Shown here: positions 31,375-41,363 of the stretch, piece after piece
How positions within the stretch are numbered: the first letter of the stretch is position 1
Layout: each line of letters opens with the position of its first letter
Program-made: the position numbers and the translations under genes
Assembly (NCBI RefSeq): GCF_900602065.1
Contig: NZ_UWFN01000200.1
Coordinates: 186,001 to 250,000, forward strand
Direction: 5' to 3'
Origin: Pseudomonas viridiflava
GTDB lineage: Bacteria > Pseudomonadota > Gammaproteobacteria > Pseudomonadales > Pseudomonadaceae
DNA: 64,000 bases
The notes under the pieces: generated by a model
The model's input: the letters and a program-made list of their open reading frames with translations, nothing else
Databases searched by the model: none
Told to the model about the DNA's origin: nothing

Positions 31375-31641
31375 TCAGGCTGGCATGGTCCACGGCTCAA
31401 GGCGGTGGCCTTCGTTGCTGATTTCAGCACGGGCCAGTTCGAGCTCATTCGCCAGACGCTTGGCGTCCGAGTAGGTGCTACGAGCGATCTGGCGGCGGCC
31501 AATGCGATTGCTGGTGCGGTCGATGACCGTCAGGCTCAGCTCGCCATTACCGTCTTGCGGTGCCCAGGCGACGCATTGGAAAGGTTCGAAAGCGTGTCCA
31601 GCGATCAGAAGTGCATCGTTGAAGCGCAATGGGGCGTTCAT
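31375..31641 (-). CDS. conserved small protein of unknown function
   Basis: 88 residues, start MNAPLRFNDALLIAGHAFEPF, with AGGAAA before the ATG. No signal peptide, membrane segment or known motif seen; composition is that of a soluble, mildly basic protein with a WAPQDGNGELSLTVID strand-like segment. Codon use matches the neighbours. It stands alone, convergent to the cobalamin genes. I cannot name a function. Confidence 0.7.
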   Translation of the reverse strand: MNAPLRFNDALLIAGHAFEPFQCVAWAPQDGNGELSLTVIDRTSNRIGRRQIARSTYSDAKRLANELELARAEISNEGHRLEPWTMPA

Positions 31642-32017
31642 GGTTATTTCCTCAAAGTGCCCGTATCAAAATTAATCGCTGCCGGTTGGGCTTACCGTTC
31701 AGCTGGTTACTTGTGTTGATGATCGTGGGGGGCATTCAAGTCACACAGCTCATCAATTATTTTCAATTCTTTTACACATGCCACGGTTTTAGCGGCCTGC
31801 AGAGCTGTCGTGCGCAAGTGTCCGATTTTTTCTGCCACGTCCGCCTGTAGCGCACGCCCTCGTGTATTTCGCTAATTACCTTTCGATCTGATCCCTATAG
31901 TTAATCGGTCCAAGCGACTGTCAAATATTTGCTAATGTTCAAATCGCCGCCTCCAACTAACTGTTTATAAAATGATTTTATTGACTGGATTTCAATTACG
32001 GCGCCAAGGACTTCCCT
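31642..32017. other. A+T-richer regulatory gap between divergent genes
   Basis: 376 bp without a gene. A+T-rich toward the right end (TTTATAAAATGATTTTATTGAC region near 31965-31988, in part), which should hold the promoter of the regulator at 32018. No sigma-54 box or clear operator was seen. Confidence 0.5.
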
Positions 32018-33346
32018 ATGCATGAATCGGCACCACCACCGCGACGCCTGTTAATTGTTGATCCGTGCGACGACTGTCATCAGCTTATCCCTGTGCTGCG
32101 CGCTGCTGGCTGGGATGTCGATAGCAGTACCGTTGAGGCTGCTGCCAATCGCAGTTGCGATGTAGGGTTGATCCGTCTGATGCCTTATCACTTTGAGCAT
32201 CCGGAAGGGGTCAAAGACCTGATTACACGTAGCCATACCGAATGGATCGCGGTATTGAGTCCGGACGATCTGCGCCGAGAGAAAATCGGCGACTTTGTCT
32301 GTGAGTGGTTTTTTGACTTTCATACCTTGCCGTTTGATGTCGCACGTATGCAGGTCACGTTGGGTCGCGCCTATGGTATGGCTCGGCTGCGTGCTCAGGG
32401 AGCGGCTTATGTGTCGGGGCCAGAACATGAAATGCTTGGCGAAAGTCGTCCGATTCGTGAGCTGCGCAGGCTGCTGAGCAAGCTGGCGCCAACTGAGTCT
32501 CCGGTGTTGATCCGCGGCGAGTCGGGTACTGGCAAGGAGTTGATCGCACGCAATCTGCATTCTCAGTCACACCGTCGAAGCAAGCCTTTCGTTGCCATCA
32601 ACTGCGCGACCACGCCTGAACATTTGCTTCAGGGGGAGCTGTTTGGCTACGAGAAGGGCGCATTCGAAGGCGCAAACGAACTGAAAATCGGCAGCATCGA
32701 GGCGGCTGACGGCGGCACGCTGTTTCTCGATGAAATTGGTGATCTGCCCATGGAGCTTCAGGCCAGTCTGCTGCGCTTCCTTCAGGACAAGCAGATCGAG
32801 CGCATTGGCGGGAGGGTGGCGATCGCTGTCGACGTCAGGGTGCTGGCGGCTACTCACGTCGACCTTGAGTCGGCGATTCGCAAGAAACGCTTTCGCGAGG
32901 ACTTGTATTACCGTCTGAATGTCTTGCAGGTCGGTACTGCCCCGCTGCGTGAGCGGCACGGTGATCTGGCGTTGCTGGCCAACCACTTCGCGCATTTCTA
33001 TAGCCAGGAAACCGGTCGCCGTGTGCGCAACTTCAGCCAGGACGCACTGGTCGCAATGGGCAAGCATGACTGGCCGGGCAACGTCCGTGAGCTGGCCAAT
33101 CGTGTGCGTCGTGGATTGGTCCTGGCGGAGGGCCGGCAGATTGAAGCGGTTGATCTGGGGCTGCTGGGTGAGGACGACATCGTCAGCAGCATGGGGACGC
33201 TGGATGACTACAAGTCAAGGGCTGAACGCCAGGCACTGTGTGATGTGTTGACGCGTCACAGCGACAACCTGAGTGTCGCTGCCAAGGTGCTGGGGATTTC
33301 CCGGCCTACGTTTTATCGTCTACTGCACAAGCATCAGATTCGTTGA
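32018..33346 (+). CDS. FleQ/VpsR-like AAA+ transcriptional regulator with altered GAFTGA loop
   Basis: 442 residues in enhancer-binding-protein layout: degenerate receiver domain (1-125), AAA+ domain (about 140-375) and C-terminal Fis-type HTH (LSVAAKVLGISRPTFYRLLHKH). Walker A GESGTGKE near 168-175, Walker B GGTLFLDEIGD, and arginine-finger region LYYRLNV are intact. The sigma-54 contact loop reads GAFEGA (214-219) instead of GAFTGA. The receiver lacks the phospho-acceptor Asp (strand reads DVGLIRL) and the usual Lys. This fits the VpsR branch, which works without sigma-54, often with c-di-GMP. Targets unknown. Confidence 0.85.
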   Translation: MHESAPPPRRLLIVDPCDDCHQLIPVLRAAGWDVDSSTVEAAANRSCDVGLIRLMPYHFEHPEGVKDLITRSHTEWIAVLSPDDLRREKIGDFVCEWFFDFHTLPFDVARMQVTLGRAYGMARLRAQGAAYVSGPEHEMLGESRPIRELRRLLSKLAPTESPVLIRGESGTGKELIARNLHSQSHRRSKPFVAINCATTPEHLLQGELFGYEKGAFEGANELKIGSIEAADGGTLFLDEIGDLPMELQASLLRFLQDKQIERIGGRVAIAVDVRVLAATHVDLESAIRKKRFREDLYYRLNVLQVGTAPLRERHGDLALLANHFAHFYSQETGRRVRNFSQDALVAMGKHDWPGNVRELANRVRRGLVLAEGRQIEAVDLGLLGEDDIVSSMGTLDDYKSRAERQALCDVLTRHSDNLSVAAKVLGISRPTFYRLLHKHQIR

Positions 33347-33359
33347 GTGGTGGCGCCGC

Positions 33360-33887
33360 TCAGGCGCCCTTGAGCAGTTGCTCGACCGCTGCGAATACCC
33401 GTTCGCGGCGCTGCGCCCAAGTACCGCCGATGACCTGATGATTCTGCTGATGCTGTTCAAGCCAGTGCAAGGTGTCATGGAAGAATGCCTGTCGTGACGC
33501 CAGCTCGGGTTGGCACCGCTGACCGTCGCCCACCCAGTCGATGCCGCGCGGATCAAGCAACAGATGCAAATCATAGTGTCGAGCCAGCAATGCAGGCTCA
33601 AGCCACGCCGGACAATCCCCGAATAGTGTTTGACTCCAGAGCTTGTTGCTCAGCAGGTGAGTGTCGAGGATCAACAGCTCAGGCGCGGCGGCGCGGGCGG
33701 CATCTTCGCGCTCCAGTTGGCCCTGAGCGATGGCGGGGATATCCGCGTAACAGGTGTCCCGCTGATGCTGCTCAATAAAACTGCGTACATATTCACGCAC
33801 CAGCACACCACCGAAGCTGTGCTGAATTTCTGCCGCCAGCGAGCTTTTGCCAGTCGACTCGGGGCCGGTGAGCACGATTACCTTCAT
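33360..33887 (-). CDS. NadR-like P-loop kinase / AAA ATPase
   Basis: 175 residues from MKVIVLTGPESTGKSS; an ATG 13 codons upstream is possible but poorer. Walker A GPESTGKSS at 8-16 and the segment VREYVRSFIEQ are typical of the ribosylnicotinamide-kinase domain of NadR and its stand-alone relatives; LLILDTHLL is the Walker B strand and DWVGDGQR the lid. Likely phosphorylates nicotinamide riboside, but no pnuC transporter is adjacent. Converges on the regulator with 13 bp between. Confidence 0.8.
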   Translation of the reverse strand: MKVIVLTGPESTGKSSLAAEIQHSFGGVLVREYVRSFIEQHQRDTCYADIPAIAQGQLEREDAARAAAPELLILDTHLLSNKLWSQTLFGDCPAWLEPALLARHYDLHLLLDPRGIDWVGDGQRCQPELASRQAFFHDTLHWLEQHQQNHQVIGGTWAQRRERVFAAVEQLLKGA

Positions 33888-34269
33888 TAAGCGGTTGCCT
33901 TGGACCACGTTAAGATGGCGCGCCAAGGGGCTGCCAGGCAGTAAGGTGAAGGCATCGCTGACTCTTGAAAGGGTGGAAAACGGCTCCGATTGTAAGCGGA
34001 TATGGAACTGCGCGCAGTCGTTAACGGAAAAAATCAGCGGATAGTGTTTTGCGTGTGAGTCCCATCGGTGGCGTCAAAGACCACGCGTCAGGCTTCAGTG
34101 GCAGCGTCATGCTTCAAGGTCTGTTAGCATCGCCACGCCTTGCTTTGGCCGTTGCGGTAAGCGTCCGTTTTTAACGGAGTTTTCACCTTTTGACGGGCAT
34201 ATTTGCACGCTGTTTTGACATGACAATTTTAAGAGGCTTGCTTCGAGCAATGCTTCACTTGGGGGAATG
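33888..34269. other. gap before uppP
   Basis: About 380 bp with divergent promoters and no gene seen. It holds a small hairpin TCCGTT-TTT-AACGGA followed by GTTTT near 34166-34184, a weak terminator or leader hairpin for uppP. Confidence 0.4.
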
Positions 34270-35100
34270 ATGGACCTTTGGACCGCCGCTCAGGCATTGA
34301 TTCTCGGGATTGTGGAAGGGCTGACGGAGTTCCTGCCTATTTCCAGCACCGGGCACCAGATCATTGTCGCGGACTTGATCGACTTCGGTGGCGAGAGGGC
34401 GATGGCCTTCAACATCATTATCCAGCTCGGCGCGATCCTCGCCGTGGTCTGGGAGTTTCGCCGCAAGATCCTCGAGGTCGTCGTCGGGCTCCCCAAACAA
34501 CGTCAGGCGCAACGCTTCACGCTCAATCTGCTGATCGCTTTCTTGCCTGCCGTCGTGCTGGGGGTGATGTTTGCAGACTTGATCCACGAATACCTGTTCA
34601 ACCCGATTACGGTCGCGACTGCTCTGGTCATTGGCGGTGTGATCATGTTGTGGGCCGAGCGTCGCGACCACGTGGTTCATGCCGAAAGCGTTGATGATAT
34701 GACTTGGCGCGACGCGCTGAAGGTCGGTTGCGCGCAGTGTCTGGCGATGATTCCGGGCACTTCTCGTTCTGGCTCGACGATCATTGGGGGGCTGCTGTTC
34801 GGCTTGTCGCGCAAAACCGCCACCGAGTTCTCGTTCTTCCTGGCCATGCCGACGATGGTCGGCGCTGCCGTGTACTCGGGTTACAAGTACCGCGACCTGT
34901 TTCAGCCTGATGACTTCCCGGTGTTCGCGCTGGGTTTTGTGGTGTCCTTTATCTTCGCCATGATCGCCGTGCGCGGTCTGCTCAAGTTCATTGCCAGCCA
35001 CAGTTACGCAGTGTTTGCCTGGTACCGCATTGTCTTTGGCCTGTTGATTCTGGCGACCTGGCAGTTCGGCTGGATTGACTGGACCAGCGTGCAAGGCTGA
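34270..35100 (+). CDS. uppP: undecaprenyl-diphosphatase
   Basis: Membrane phosphatase recycling undecaprenyl pyrophosphate for peptidoglycan synthesis; gives bacitracin tolerance. Of two adjacent ATGs I take the second ([13 protein letters not shown], 276 residues), since GGGGGA is too close to the first. Active-site motifs: [16 protein letters not shown] near 15-30 and GTSRSGSTI near 163-171. About eight membrane segments. Its stop overlaps the start of the DUF1294 gene (TGATG). Confidence 0.95.
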   Translation: MDLWTAAQALILGIVEGLTEFLPISSTGHQIIVADLIDFGGERAMAFNIIIQLGAILAVVWEFRRKILEVVVGLPKQRQAQRFTLNLLIAFLPAVVLGVMFADLIHEYLFNPITVATALVIGGVIMLWAERRDHVVHAESVDDMTWRDALKVGCAQCLAMIPGTSRSGSTIIGGLLFGLSRKTATEFSFFLAMPTMVGAAVYSGYKYRDLFQPDDFPVFALGFVVSFIFAMIAVRGLLKFIASHSYAVFAWYRIVFGLLILATWQFGWIDWTSVQG

Positions 35101-35537
35101 TGGGCGCAGAGTCACGCATCAAAGCGAATAAACCGGCCGCGCCTAAACAGCAGTCGTTGCGTTTTGCGCGAGTCAAACTGGCGATCTTCCTGGCCATTTG
35201 TGCGCTGCCAGTGATCGGCCTTACGTCGCTGTTGCTAAACGGAGTGTGGCTGCCCGCTGCGGTCTACCTGACAATGAGCCTGCTGGCGTTCTTTCTGTAC
35301 TGGCGCGACAAGCGCCAGGCCAGAGCTGGCGGCTGGCGGACCCCGGAGAAAATCCTCCACGCTGTGGAGCTGCTGGGTGGCTGGCCGGGCGCGATGCTTG
35401 CGCAGCAAGTGCTGCGCCATAAAACCCGCAAACTGTCCTTTCAACTGCTGTTCTGGTTGATCGTGCTGCTGCATCAGGTGATCTGGATAGATCGTTTGCT
35501 GCTGGGCGGCAATTACCTGAGCAGACACTTTTACTAA
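35100..35537 (+). CDS. DUF1294 membrane protein
   Basis: 145 residues with three to four hydrophobic segments (about 25-45, 48-66, 82-100, 112-130). The family pattern is visible: FFLYWRDKRQARAGGWRTPE, then LLGGWPGAMLAQQVLRHKTRK. The N-terminus is basic and Lys/Arg rich. Function of DUF1294 is unknown. It is coupled to uppP by a 1-bp stop/start overlap, so it may share envelope-related expression. Confidence 0.85.
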   Translation: MGAESRIKANKPAAPKQQSLRFARVKLAIFLAICALPVIGLTSLLLNGVWLPAAVYLTMSLLAFFLYWRDKRQARAGGWRTPEKILHAVELLGGWPGAMLAQQVLRHKTRKLSFQLLFWLIVLLHQVIWIDRLLLGGNYLSRHFY

Positions 35538-35541
35538 GCCG

Positions 35542-35916
35542 TCACAGCTTCAGTGCGACCTGCTGCTTCTTTGGCAACTTGCTGACTACCAGTTGATGTG
35601 AGCGGGTCAACAGGTCTCGCAGTTCCTCGTCACCCAGCGCGTAGGGCGTAGCGACGCTGATCCAGTACGCTCGCGCCAGATACGGTGCAGGCCGTACGCC
35701 AGGGCGATCGACATAACCGAGGAATAATTCGGGCGCCACTTTGAAAGACAGGCCTTTGCCTGCCAGATCCATCACCGCAAACATCTTGTTGCCAGCAATC
35801 GAAAACACTCGCGTACCGCCCCATTTGTAGTCCTCACGGGCACCGGGCAATTGCAGGCAAAACCCGGCAACTTGCTCAGTGTCCATTGGCTGGTCAGCTG
35901 TCTTCTCATTTGCCAT
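35542..35916 (-). CDS. MmcQ/YjbR-family protein
   Basis: 124 residues from MANEKTADQPMDTEQV, preceded by AGGAG at 7 nt. CyaY-like fold family with FCLQLPGAREDYKWGGTRVF (in part) near 16-35, SFKVAPE and YWISV. Often called DNA-binding; real role unclear. It overlaps the end of the upstream LysR gene by 11 bp, so the two are co-transcribed. Confidence 0.82.
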   Translation of the reverse strand: MANEKTADQPMDTEQVAGFCLQLPGAREDYKWGGTRVFSIAGNKMFAVMDLAGKGLSFKVAPELFLGYVDRPGVRPAPYLARAYWISVATPYALGDEELRDLLTRSHQLVVSKLPKKQQVALKL

Positions 35917-36844
35917 GCGTCTGCTCCTGATGGCTTGCTTTGGGTGTAACGGGTTCATGTTTGAACGCCAGGCTGACATGTTCAATCCACGCGCGCACGG
36001 CAGGCAACATGCCGCGCCGCTGGGTGTAGGCCGCTTGTAAGTTACCACTGGGCAGCGACCAGTCAGGCAACAACTGAATCAACTGACCATTGGCCAACTC
36101 TTCGTGACAATTCATCAAAGGCAGCATGGTCAGGCCTAGCCCTAGCAGCGCTGCGCGTTTGCGGATCGGGAAGTCATCCACCACCAGGCGTGGATCGAGC
36201 ACCAGCTCGCAGCGTTCGCCATTGCTGTGCAGCAGTTGAAAATGCACCTTACGGTCGGCCTCAGCAGCGCCCAGCACTGGCAACGCGGCCAGGTCTTGTG
36301 GATGGGTGATGTTGTGTCCTTTCAGCAAGGCCGGTGATGCCACGATGGCGGCGCGGGCCGGAGACAGCTGACGCACGATCAGGCTTGGGTCTTCATCGCC
36401 CACGTCACGGACGCGTAACGCGACGTCGATGCCCTCGTTGACCAGATCGACTCGACGATTGACCAGAATCAGCTCCAGTTGCACCTGCGGATGCCGGATG
36501 AGGAATTCGTTGACCACCTCGGACAGATTCCAGTGCGTCATGCCGATCGGGCACGACACCCGCAATCTGCCACGCGGCTCGGCCGTCAACGACGCGACTG
36601 CCTCATCGGCCATTTCCGCTTCCAGCAGCATCGCCTGACAGTGGCTCAGATAGCGCTCGCCCACAGCCGTCAGTGCCAGTTTGCGGGTAGTGCGTTGCAG
36701 CAGGCTCGCGCCCAAACGCTCTTCAAGTTCGGCAATACGCCGTGATAGACGCGATTTGGGAATGCCCAGCAGGCGGCCGGCGGCAGCAAAGCCACCGTAT
36801 TCGACGACTTTGGCGAAATAGTAAAGGTCGTTAAGGTCTTGCAT
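35906..36844 (-). CDS. LysR-family regulator (probable azoR regulator)
   Basis: 312 residues, start MQDLNDLYYFAKVVEYGGF; HTH about 1-60 (GRLLGIPKSRLSRRIAELEERLG), followed by the effector domain, of the CrgA/DmlR-like group with PRGRLRVSCP near 88. Divergent from azoR with about 130 bp between, so likely its regulator, as is common for this pair in Pseudomonas. The last 11 bp overlap the MmcQ-type gene. Confidence 0.88.
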   Translation of the reverse strand: MQDLNDLYYFAKVVEYGGFAAAGRLLGIPKSRLSRRIAELEERLGASLLQRTTRKLALTAVGERYLSHCQAMLLEAEMADEAVASLTAEPRGRLRVSCPIGMTHWNLSEVVNEFLIRHPQVQLELILVNRRVDLVNEGIDVALRVRDVGDEDPSLIVRQLSPARAAIVASPALLKGHNITHPQDLAALPVLGAAEADRKVHFQLLHSNGERCELVLDPRLVVDDFPIRKRAALLGLGLTMLPLMNCHEELANGQLIQLLPDWSLPSGNLQAAYTQRRGMLPAVRAWIEHVSLAFKHEPVTPKASHQEQTHGK

Positions 36845-36937
36845 ACCGAGCTCAATTGTCCTGTATATAGAACGAACTATCGCATTTAAGCCGACTAATC
36901 AGCGATTGGATTGCGCTGTAGGATTATCCCCACTTGA

Positions 36938-36951
36938 TCGCCAGCTGGCGA
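36938..36951. promoter_or_regulatory. palindrome before azoR
   Basis: TCGCCAGCTGGCGA, a perfect 14-bp palindrome 22 bp before the azoR ATG and followed by CTTTTC. Could be an operator for the divergent LysR protein or a leader hairpin. Confidence 0.4.
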
Positions 36952-36973
36952 CTTTTCATTTGGGAAGCACGTT

Positions 36974-37585
36974 ATGAAACTTTTGCACATCGATTCCAGC
37001 ATCCTCGGCGATCACTCTGCGTCTCGCCAACTCAGCCGCGAAGTCGTTTCAGCCTTCACAGCCGTTGAACAAAACGCTCAGGTCATCTACCGCGACCTGG
37101 CCAGCGAATCACTGAACCATTTTTCCCCGGCGACCCTTGCCGCAGCCGGCACGCCTGAAGAAGGCCGTGATGCCGCGCAGAAGCAGGAAGTGGCAACCAA
37201 CGAGCAGATCCTGCAGGAATTCCTTGATGCTGACGTGGTTGTGATTGGTGCACCCGTCTACAACTTCACTATTCCTAGCCAGCTCAAGGCCTGGATTGAC
37301 CGCATTACTGTTGCCGGGCGTACTTTCCGTTACACCGAAACAGGCCCGGAAGGCCTGGCTGGCGGCAAACAAGTGATCATCGTTTCCACCGCGGGTGGCT
37401 TGCACGTCGGTCAACCGACCAGCGTTGGCCATGAGGATTTCCTCAAGGTTCTGTTCGGTTTCATTGGTGTAACTGATTTGAAGTTTGTCTTCGCTCACGG
37501 TCTGGCTTATGGCGAAGAGCCGCGTGCCAATGCACTGACTGCTGCGCAAAAGCAGATTGCAGAAGAGTTGTTTGCGGTGGCGTAA
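36974..37585 (+). CDS. azoR: FMN-dependent NADH-azoreductase
   Basis: Flavodoxin-fold NAD(P)H quinone/azo reductase, 203 residues. [21 protein letters not shown] carries the FMN phosphate loop, [19 protein letters not shown] near 96-114 is the family signature, and STAGG near 138 the flavin-ring loop. Cytosolic. Divergent from a LysR gene and closed by a good terminator. Physiological substrates are probably quinones. Confidence 0.93.
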   Translation: MKLLHIDSSILGDHSASRQLSREVVSAFTAVEQNAQVIYRDLASESLNHFSPATLAAAGTPEEGRDAAQKQEVATNEQILQEFLDADVVVIGAPVYNFTIPSQLKAWIDRITVAGRTFRYTETGPEGLAGGKQVIIVSTAGGLHVGQPTSVGHEDFLKVLFGFIGVTDLKFVFAHGLAYGEEPRANALTAAQKQIAEELFAVA

Positions 37586-37620
37586 CGCAGCAGCTTTACT
37601 AAATATCGCTGTCGAAAGAA

Positions 37621-37649
37621 CTCCAGTGCCCATGGTGCTGGAGTTTTTT
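37621..37649 (+). terminator. terminator of azoR
   Basis: CTCCAG...CTGGAG stem around an ATGG loop region, followed by six T, 35 bp after the azoR stop. Confidence 0.8.
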
Positions 37650-37810
37650 GCTGTCTGGCGTCTGCCAATCAAACATAAATGCAACGTTTGCCGCCCGTTA
37701 CGCTCTTAAAACCGGTGAGGCCTTGAAAAGGGCACGCAGACTCAATCGGAACAGCGCAGATCAATCCGATCGTTTCAATTCGACTGACGTGAAGCGGATG
37801 ACTGGAATTT

Positions 37811-39877
37811 ATGACAACACCGGAAAAGCAGTACGTAGAGTGGCTGGTTGAACAGTCAATGCTCAATGCCGCACGACAGCGCGCCAAGTTGTACTCAGGG
37901 CAAGGCAGGCTTTGGCAACGTCCGTTTGCCGAGTCCCGGCCCAGAGATGCTTCAGCGATCGCGTCGGTCTGGTTTACTGCTTATCCGGCCTCGATCATCA
38001 CCCGGCAGGGCGGATCGGTCCTTGAAGCGCTGGGCGATGAAACGCTCTGGCACGCCATGTCCGAGATCGGTATCCAAGGCATTCACAATGGCCCGCTGAA
38101 AACCTCCGGCGGTCTTCAGGGGCGTCAGCACACACCAACCATCGACGGTAACTTTGACCGGATCAGCTTCGGTATCGACCCTGAACTGGGCACCGATGCG
38201 CAGTTGCTCAGCCTGAGTCGCATCGCTGCAGCGCACAACGCAGTGGTCATTGATGACGTGATCCCGTCGCACACCGGCAAAGGTTCCGACTTCCGGCTGG
38301 CCGAAATGGCCTATGAGGATTATCCGGGCCTGTATCACATGGTCGAAATCCGCGAGGAAGACTGGCAATTGCTGCCAGATATTCCGGCTGGACGCGATGC
38401 CGTGAACCTGATGCCCGAAGTCGTCGACGCCTTGAAGGACAAGCATTACATCGTCGGCCAGTTACAGCGGGTGATTTTCTTCGAGCCAGGCGTCAAGGAA
38501 ACCGACTGGAGCGCTACCGGCATTGTTCAGGGTGTGGATGGCAAAGCCCGGCGTTGGGTGTACCTGCATTACTTCAAGGAAGGTCAGCCGTCCCTGAACT
38601 GGCTGGACCCAAGCTTCGCGGCGCAGCAAATGATCATCGGCGATGCGCTGCATTCCATTGACGTCATGGGCGCGCGGGTTTTACGTCTGGATGCCAATGG
38701 CTTTCTGGGCGTCGAGCGCAAGGCTGAAGGCAATGCCTGGTCGGAAAGTCATCCGCTGTCGATTACCGGCAATCAGTTGTTGGGCGGGGCGATTCGCAAG
38801 GCAGGCGGTTTCAGCTTTCAGGAATTGAACCTGACCCTGGACGACATCGCTTCAATGTCTCATGGCGGGGCAGATCTGTCTTACGACTTCATTTCCCGCC
38901 CGGCTTACCAGCATGCGCTGCTGACCGGCACCACCGAATTTCTGCGGCTGATGTTGCGCCAGGTGCATGCGTTTGGCATCGATCCGGCGTCACTGATTCA
39001 TGCGCTGCAAAACCATGACGAATTAACCCTGGAGCTGGTGCACTTCTGGACGCTGCACGCCCATGACACCTATCACTATCAAGGCCAGACGCTGCCCGGC
39101 AACATTCTACGCGAGCATATCCGTGAAGAGATGTACGAGCGGCTGGCGGGTGAGCACGCACCATATAACCTGAAGTTCGTGACCAATGGCGTGTCCTGCA
39201 CCACCGCAAGCATCATTACAGCCGCGTTGGGCATTCGTGATCTGGATGCGATCACCGAGGAGGATATCCAGAAAATCCAGCACATCCATTTGCTGTTGGT
39301 GATGTTCAACGCCATGCAACCTGGCGTGTTTGCCCTGTCCGGCTGGGATTTGGTCGGTGCGCTGCCGTTGCCTGCTGATCAGGTTCAGCATCTGATGCAG
39401 GACGGCGACACTCGCTGGATCCATCGCGGCGCCTACGATCTGGTGGATCTGGACCCCGAAGCAGACTTTTCAGCGGGCAACATGCCACGCGCCAGAACGT
39501 TGTACGGCAGCCTTGTCAGTCAGCTACAACGTCCCGACTCCTTTGCTTCTCAGCTGAAGAAAATCCTCGCGGTGCGCCGTGCCTACGACATTGCTGCAAG
39601 CAAGCAGATCCTGATTCCGGATGTGCAGCATCCAGGACTGCTGATCATGGTGCACGAACTGCCTGCCGGGAAGGGCACCCAGATAACGGCACTGAACTTC
39701 AGCGCCGAGCCAGTGGTGGAAACCCTGCACCTGGCTGACGTGGCTCCGGGCCCTGTGGTGGATATCATCAATGAACGGGTCGAGGGCGACCTGACAGAGC
39801 AGGGTGAATTCACCATTACCCTTGACGCTTATGAAGGCCTGGCGTTACGCGTGGTCAGTGCGTTGCCAGGGTTCTAA
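37811..39877 (+). CDS. GH13 trehalose-synthase-like enzyme
   Basis: 688 residues, alpha-amylase superfamily. The nucleophile strand reads [11 protein letters not shown] and the third catalytic site is [12 protein letters not shown], the wording of maltose alpha-glucosyltransferases (TreS). [14 protein letters not shown] and [17 protein letters not shown] are the earlier barrel motifs. Unlike some TreS proteins it has no fused maltokinase domain. No other trehalose or glycogen genes are adjacent, so the reaction is inferred; another glucosyl transfer or hydrolysis is possible. Confidence 0.78.
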   Translation: MTTPEKQYVEWLVEQSMLNAARQRAKLYSGQGRLWQRPFAESRPRDASAIASVWFTAYPASIITRQGGSVLEALGDETLWHAMSEIGIQGIHNGPLKTSGGLQGRQHTPTIDGNFDRISFGIDPELGTDAQLLSLSRIAAAHNAVVIDDVIPSHTGKGSDFRLAEMAYEDYPGLYHMVEIREEDWQLLPDIPAGRDAVNLMPEVVDALKDKHYIVGQLQRVIFFEPGVKETDWSATGIVQGVDGKARRWVYLHYFKEGQPSLNWLDPSFAAQQMIIGDALHSIDVMGARVLRLDANGFLGVERKAEGNAWSESHPLSITGNQLLGGAIRKAGGFSFQELNLTLDDIASMSHGGADLSYDFISRPAYQHALLTGTTEFLRLMLRQVHAFGIDPASLIHALQNHDELTLELVHFWTLHAHDTYHYQGQTLPGNILREHIREEMYERLAGEHAPYNLKFVTNGVSCTTASIITAALGIRDLDAITEEDIQKIQHIHLLLVMFNAMQPGVFALSGWDLVGALPLPADQVQHLMQDGDTRWIHRGAYDLVDLDPEADFSAGNMPRARTLYGSLVSQLQRPDSFASQLKKILAVRRAYDIAASKQILIPDVQHPGLLIMVHELPAGKGTQITALNFSAEPVVETLHLADVAPGPVVDIINERVEGDLTEQGEFTITLDAYEGLALRVVSALPGF

Positions 39878-39971
39878 CCGTCGGTCCCTGCACAGAACGT
39901 GTAGCTCCGTTGACGAAATGACGACATATCTGGCCTGATACTGACCGGATGTAAACGTCAACGGATGCTGC

Positions 39972-41306
39972 ATGGATATCAAACACAGTCTCAAACAGCG
40001 CATCGTCATCGTCTTCACGCTGATGAGTACTCTGGTCGCCTTGATCTTTGCAGCAGGCATTGTTGTCACTGTGCACCTGGTGGGTAAAAAGCTGACCACA
40101 CTGTCCATGAACGGCGACCTGCATCGGTTGCTGCTGATGGATGACGTCGCCAACTGGAGCCATCGACCGGAAAAAGATTCGTTTTTCTATGTGCAGGATG
40201 CGTCGGGTCTGTTTGCAATGCCCGATGTTCTCAAGCCTCTTGCTCCCGGCTTTCACAAAGTCACCAAAGACAACATCAATTACTACGCGATGGTTGACGT
40301 GGTGGACGGTCGTCAGTACGTCTTGCTGCGGGACCAGACCGCGACGATTCAGCGCGAGCGCATTTTGTTTGCCATCGTTCTGGTGGGGTTTGTGCTCAGC
40401 GTTCTGTTGGCGTTGTTGCTGGGGCGCCTGCTCGCACAGCGGGTTATGGCACCCGTGGTGAAACTGGCGGGGCAGGTACGTCATCGTGATCAGGTCATGG
40501 ACGCCGCTCCGGCGCTGGCGCCCGATTATGCGCATGACGAGGTGGGTGAGCTGGCGGTTTCTTTTGATGAAACCCTGGGCCGACTGCGCGCCGCACTGAG
40601 TCGCGAGAAGATGTTCACCAGCGATGTCAGCCATGAGCTGCGCACGCCGCTGATGGTGCTGGCGAGTTCTTGCGAGTTGCTGTTGGAAAATCCCGCTGTG
40701 GATCCGCGGTCACGCAATCAGGTATTACGCATCTCCCGCGCCAGCGAAGGCATGCGCCAACTGGTGGAAACCTTCCTGCTACTGGCCCGTATCGACACCG
40801 AGGTGCCAGGGCATGGCCCGCGCTCAACGCTCACGGCCGTGGCGGATGAGTTAGTGGATATCTGGCGCAAACCCATCGAAGAAAAAGGCCTGACCCTGCG
40901 CTATGAACCCGGCGTTGCTTCGGATCGCCTGTACAACGCAACGCTGCTGCATTCGGTCATGAGCAACCTGCTGCGCAATGCCTGGCATTACACCGACGAA
41001 GGCTTTATCAGCCTGAGTCTGCACGGTAACCGCTTTTCGGTTGAAGACAGCGGCATTGGCATACCGCTTGAGAAACAGCAGGCCATGTTCCAGCCTTTCG
41101 TCCGGGGCGATGAGCAGCGAGGGGAAGGCCTCGGTCTTGGGCTGTCGCTGGTGCAGCGCATCTGCACACACCAGGAATGGTCGGTCAATCTTGAAAGCCG
41201 TGTGCCACAAGGGTGCTGTTTTGAAGTGAGCCTGGTGGTACCCGCTGTTTCTACAGATAAACCTGAGAATGCCCGAAAACCGAACGCTGTCAGTCAGCCT
41301 GCTTAG
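39972..41306 (+). CDS. orphan sensor histidine kinase
   Basis: 444 residues. Two membrane helices (about 15-37 and 130-150) enclose a short periplasmic sensor of about 90 residues; a HAMP linker follows (RVMAPVVKLAGQV), then HisKA with SDVSHELRTPLMVLAS and a HATPase domain with N box LRNAWHY, DSGIGIP and GLGLGLSLVQRI. No response regulator gene is next to it on either side. It begins 94 bp after the GH13 gene, same strand. Signal and partner unknown. Confidence 0.88.
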   Translation: MDIKHSLKQRIVIVFTLMSTLVALIFAAGIVVTVHLVGKKLTTLSMNGDLHRLLLMDDVANWSHRPEKDSFFYVQDASGLFAMPDVLKPLAPGFHKVTKDNINYYAMVDVVDGRQYVLLRDQTATIQRERILFAIVLVGFVLSVLLALLLGRLLAQRVMAPVVKLAGQVRHRDQVMDAAPALAPDYAHDEVGELAVSFDETLGRLRAALSREKMFTSDVSHELRTPLMVLASSCELLLENPAVDPRSRNQVLRISRASEGMRQLVETFLLLARIDTEVPGHGPRSTLTAVADELVDIWRKPIEEKGLTLRYEPGVASDRLYNATLLHSVMSNLLRNAWHYTDEGFISLSLHGNRFSVEDSGIGIPLEKQQAMFQPFVRGDEQRGEGLGLGLSLVQRICTHQEWSVNLESRVPQGCCFEVSLVVPAVSTDKPENARKPNAVSQPA

Positions 41307-41363
41307 GCAAGTGCTTGCAGTGTCTCGATGTGATCAACCCGTTTATCTTGAGAGTTACCCTGA

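Noticed and set aside
31642..32017. Sigma-54 promoter before the FleQ/VpsR-like gene
   Set aside because: No GG-N10-GC type -24/-12 box with proper spacing was found by eye.
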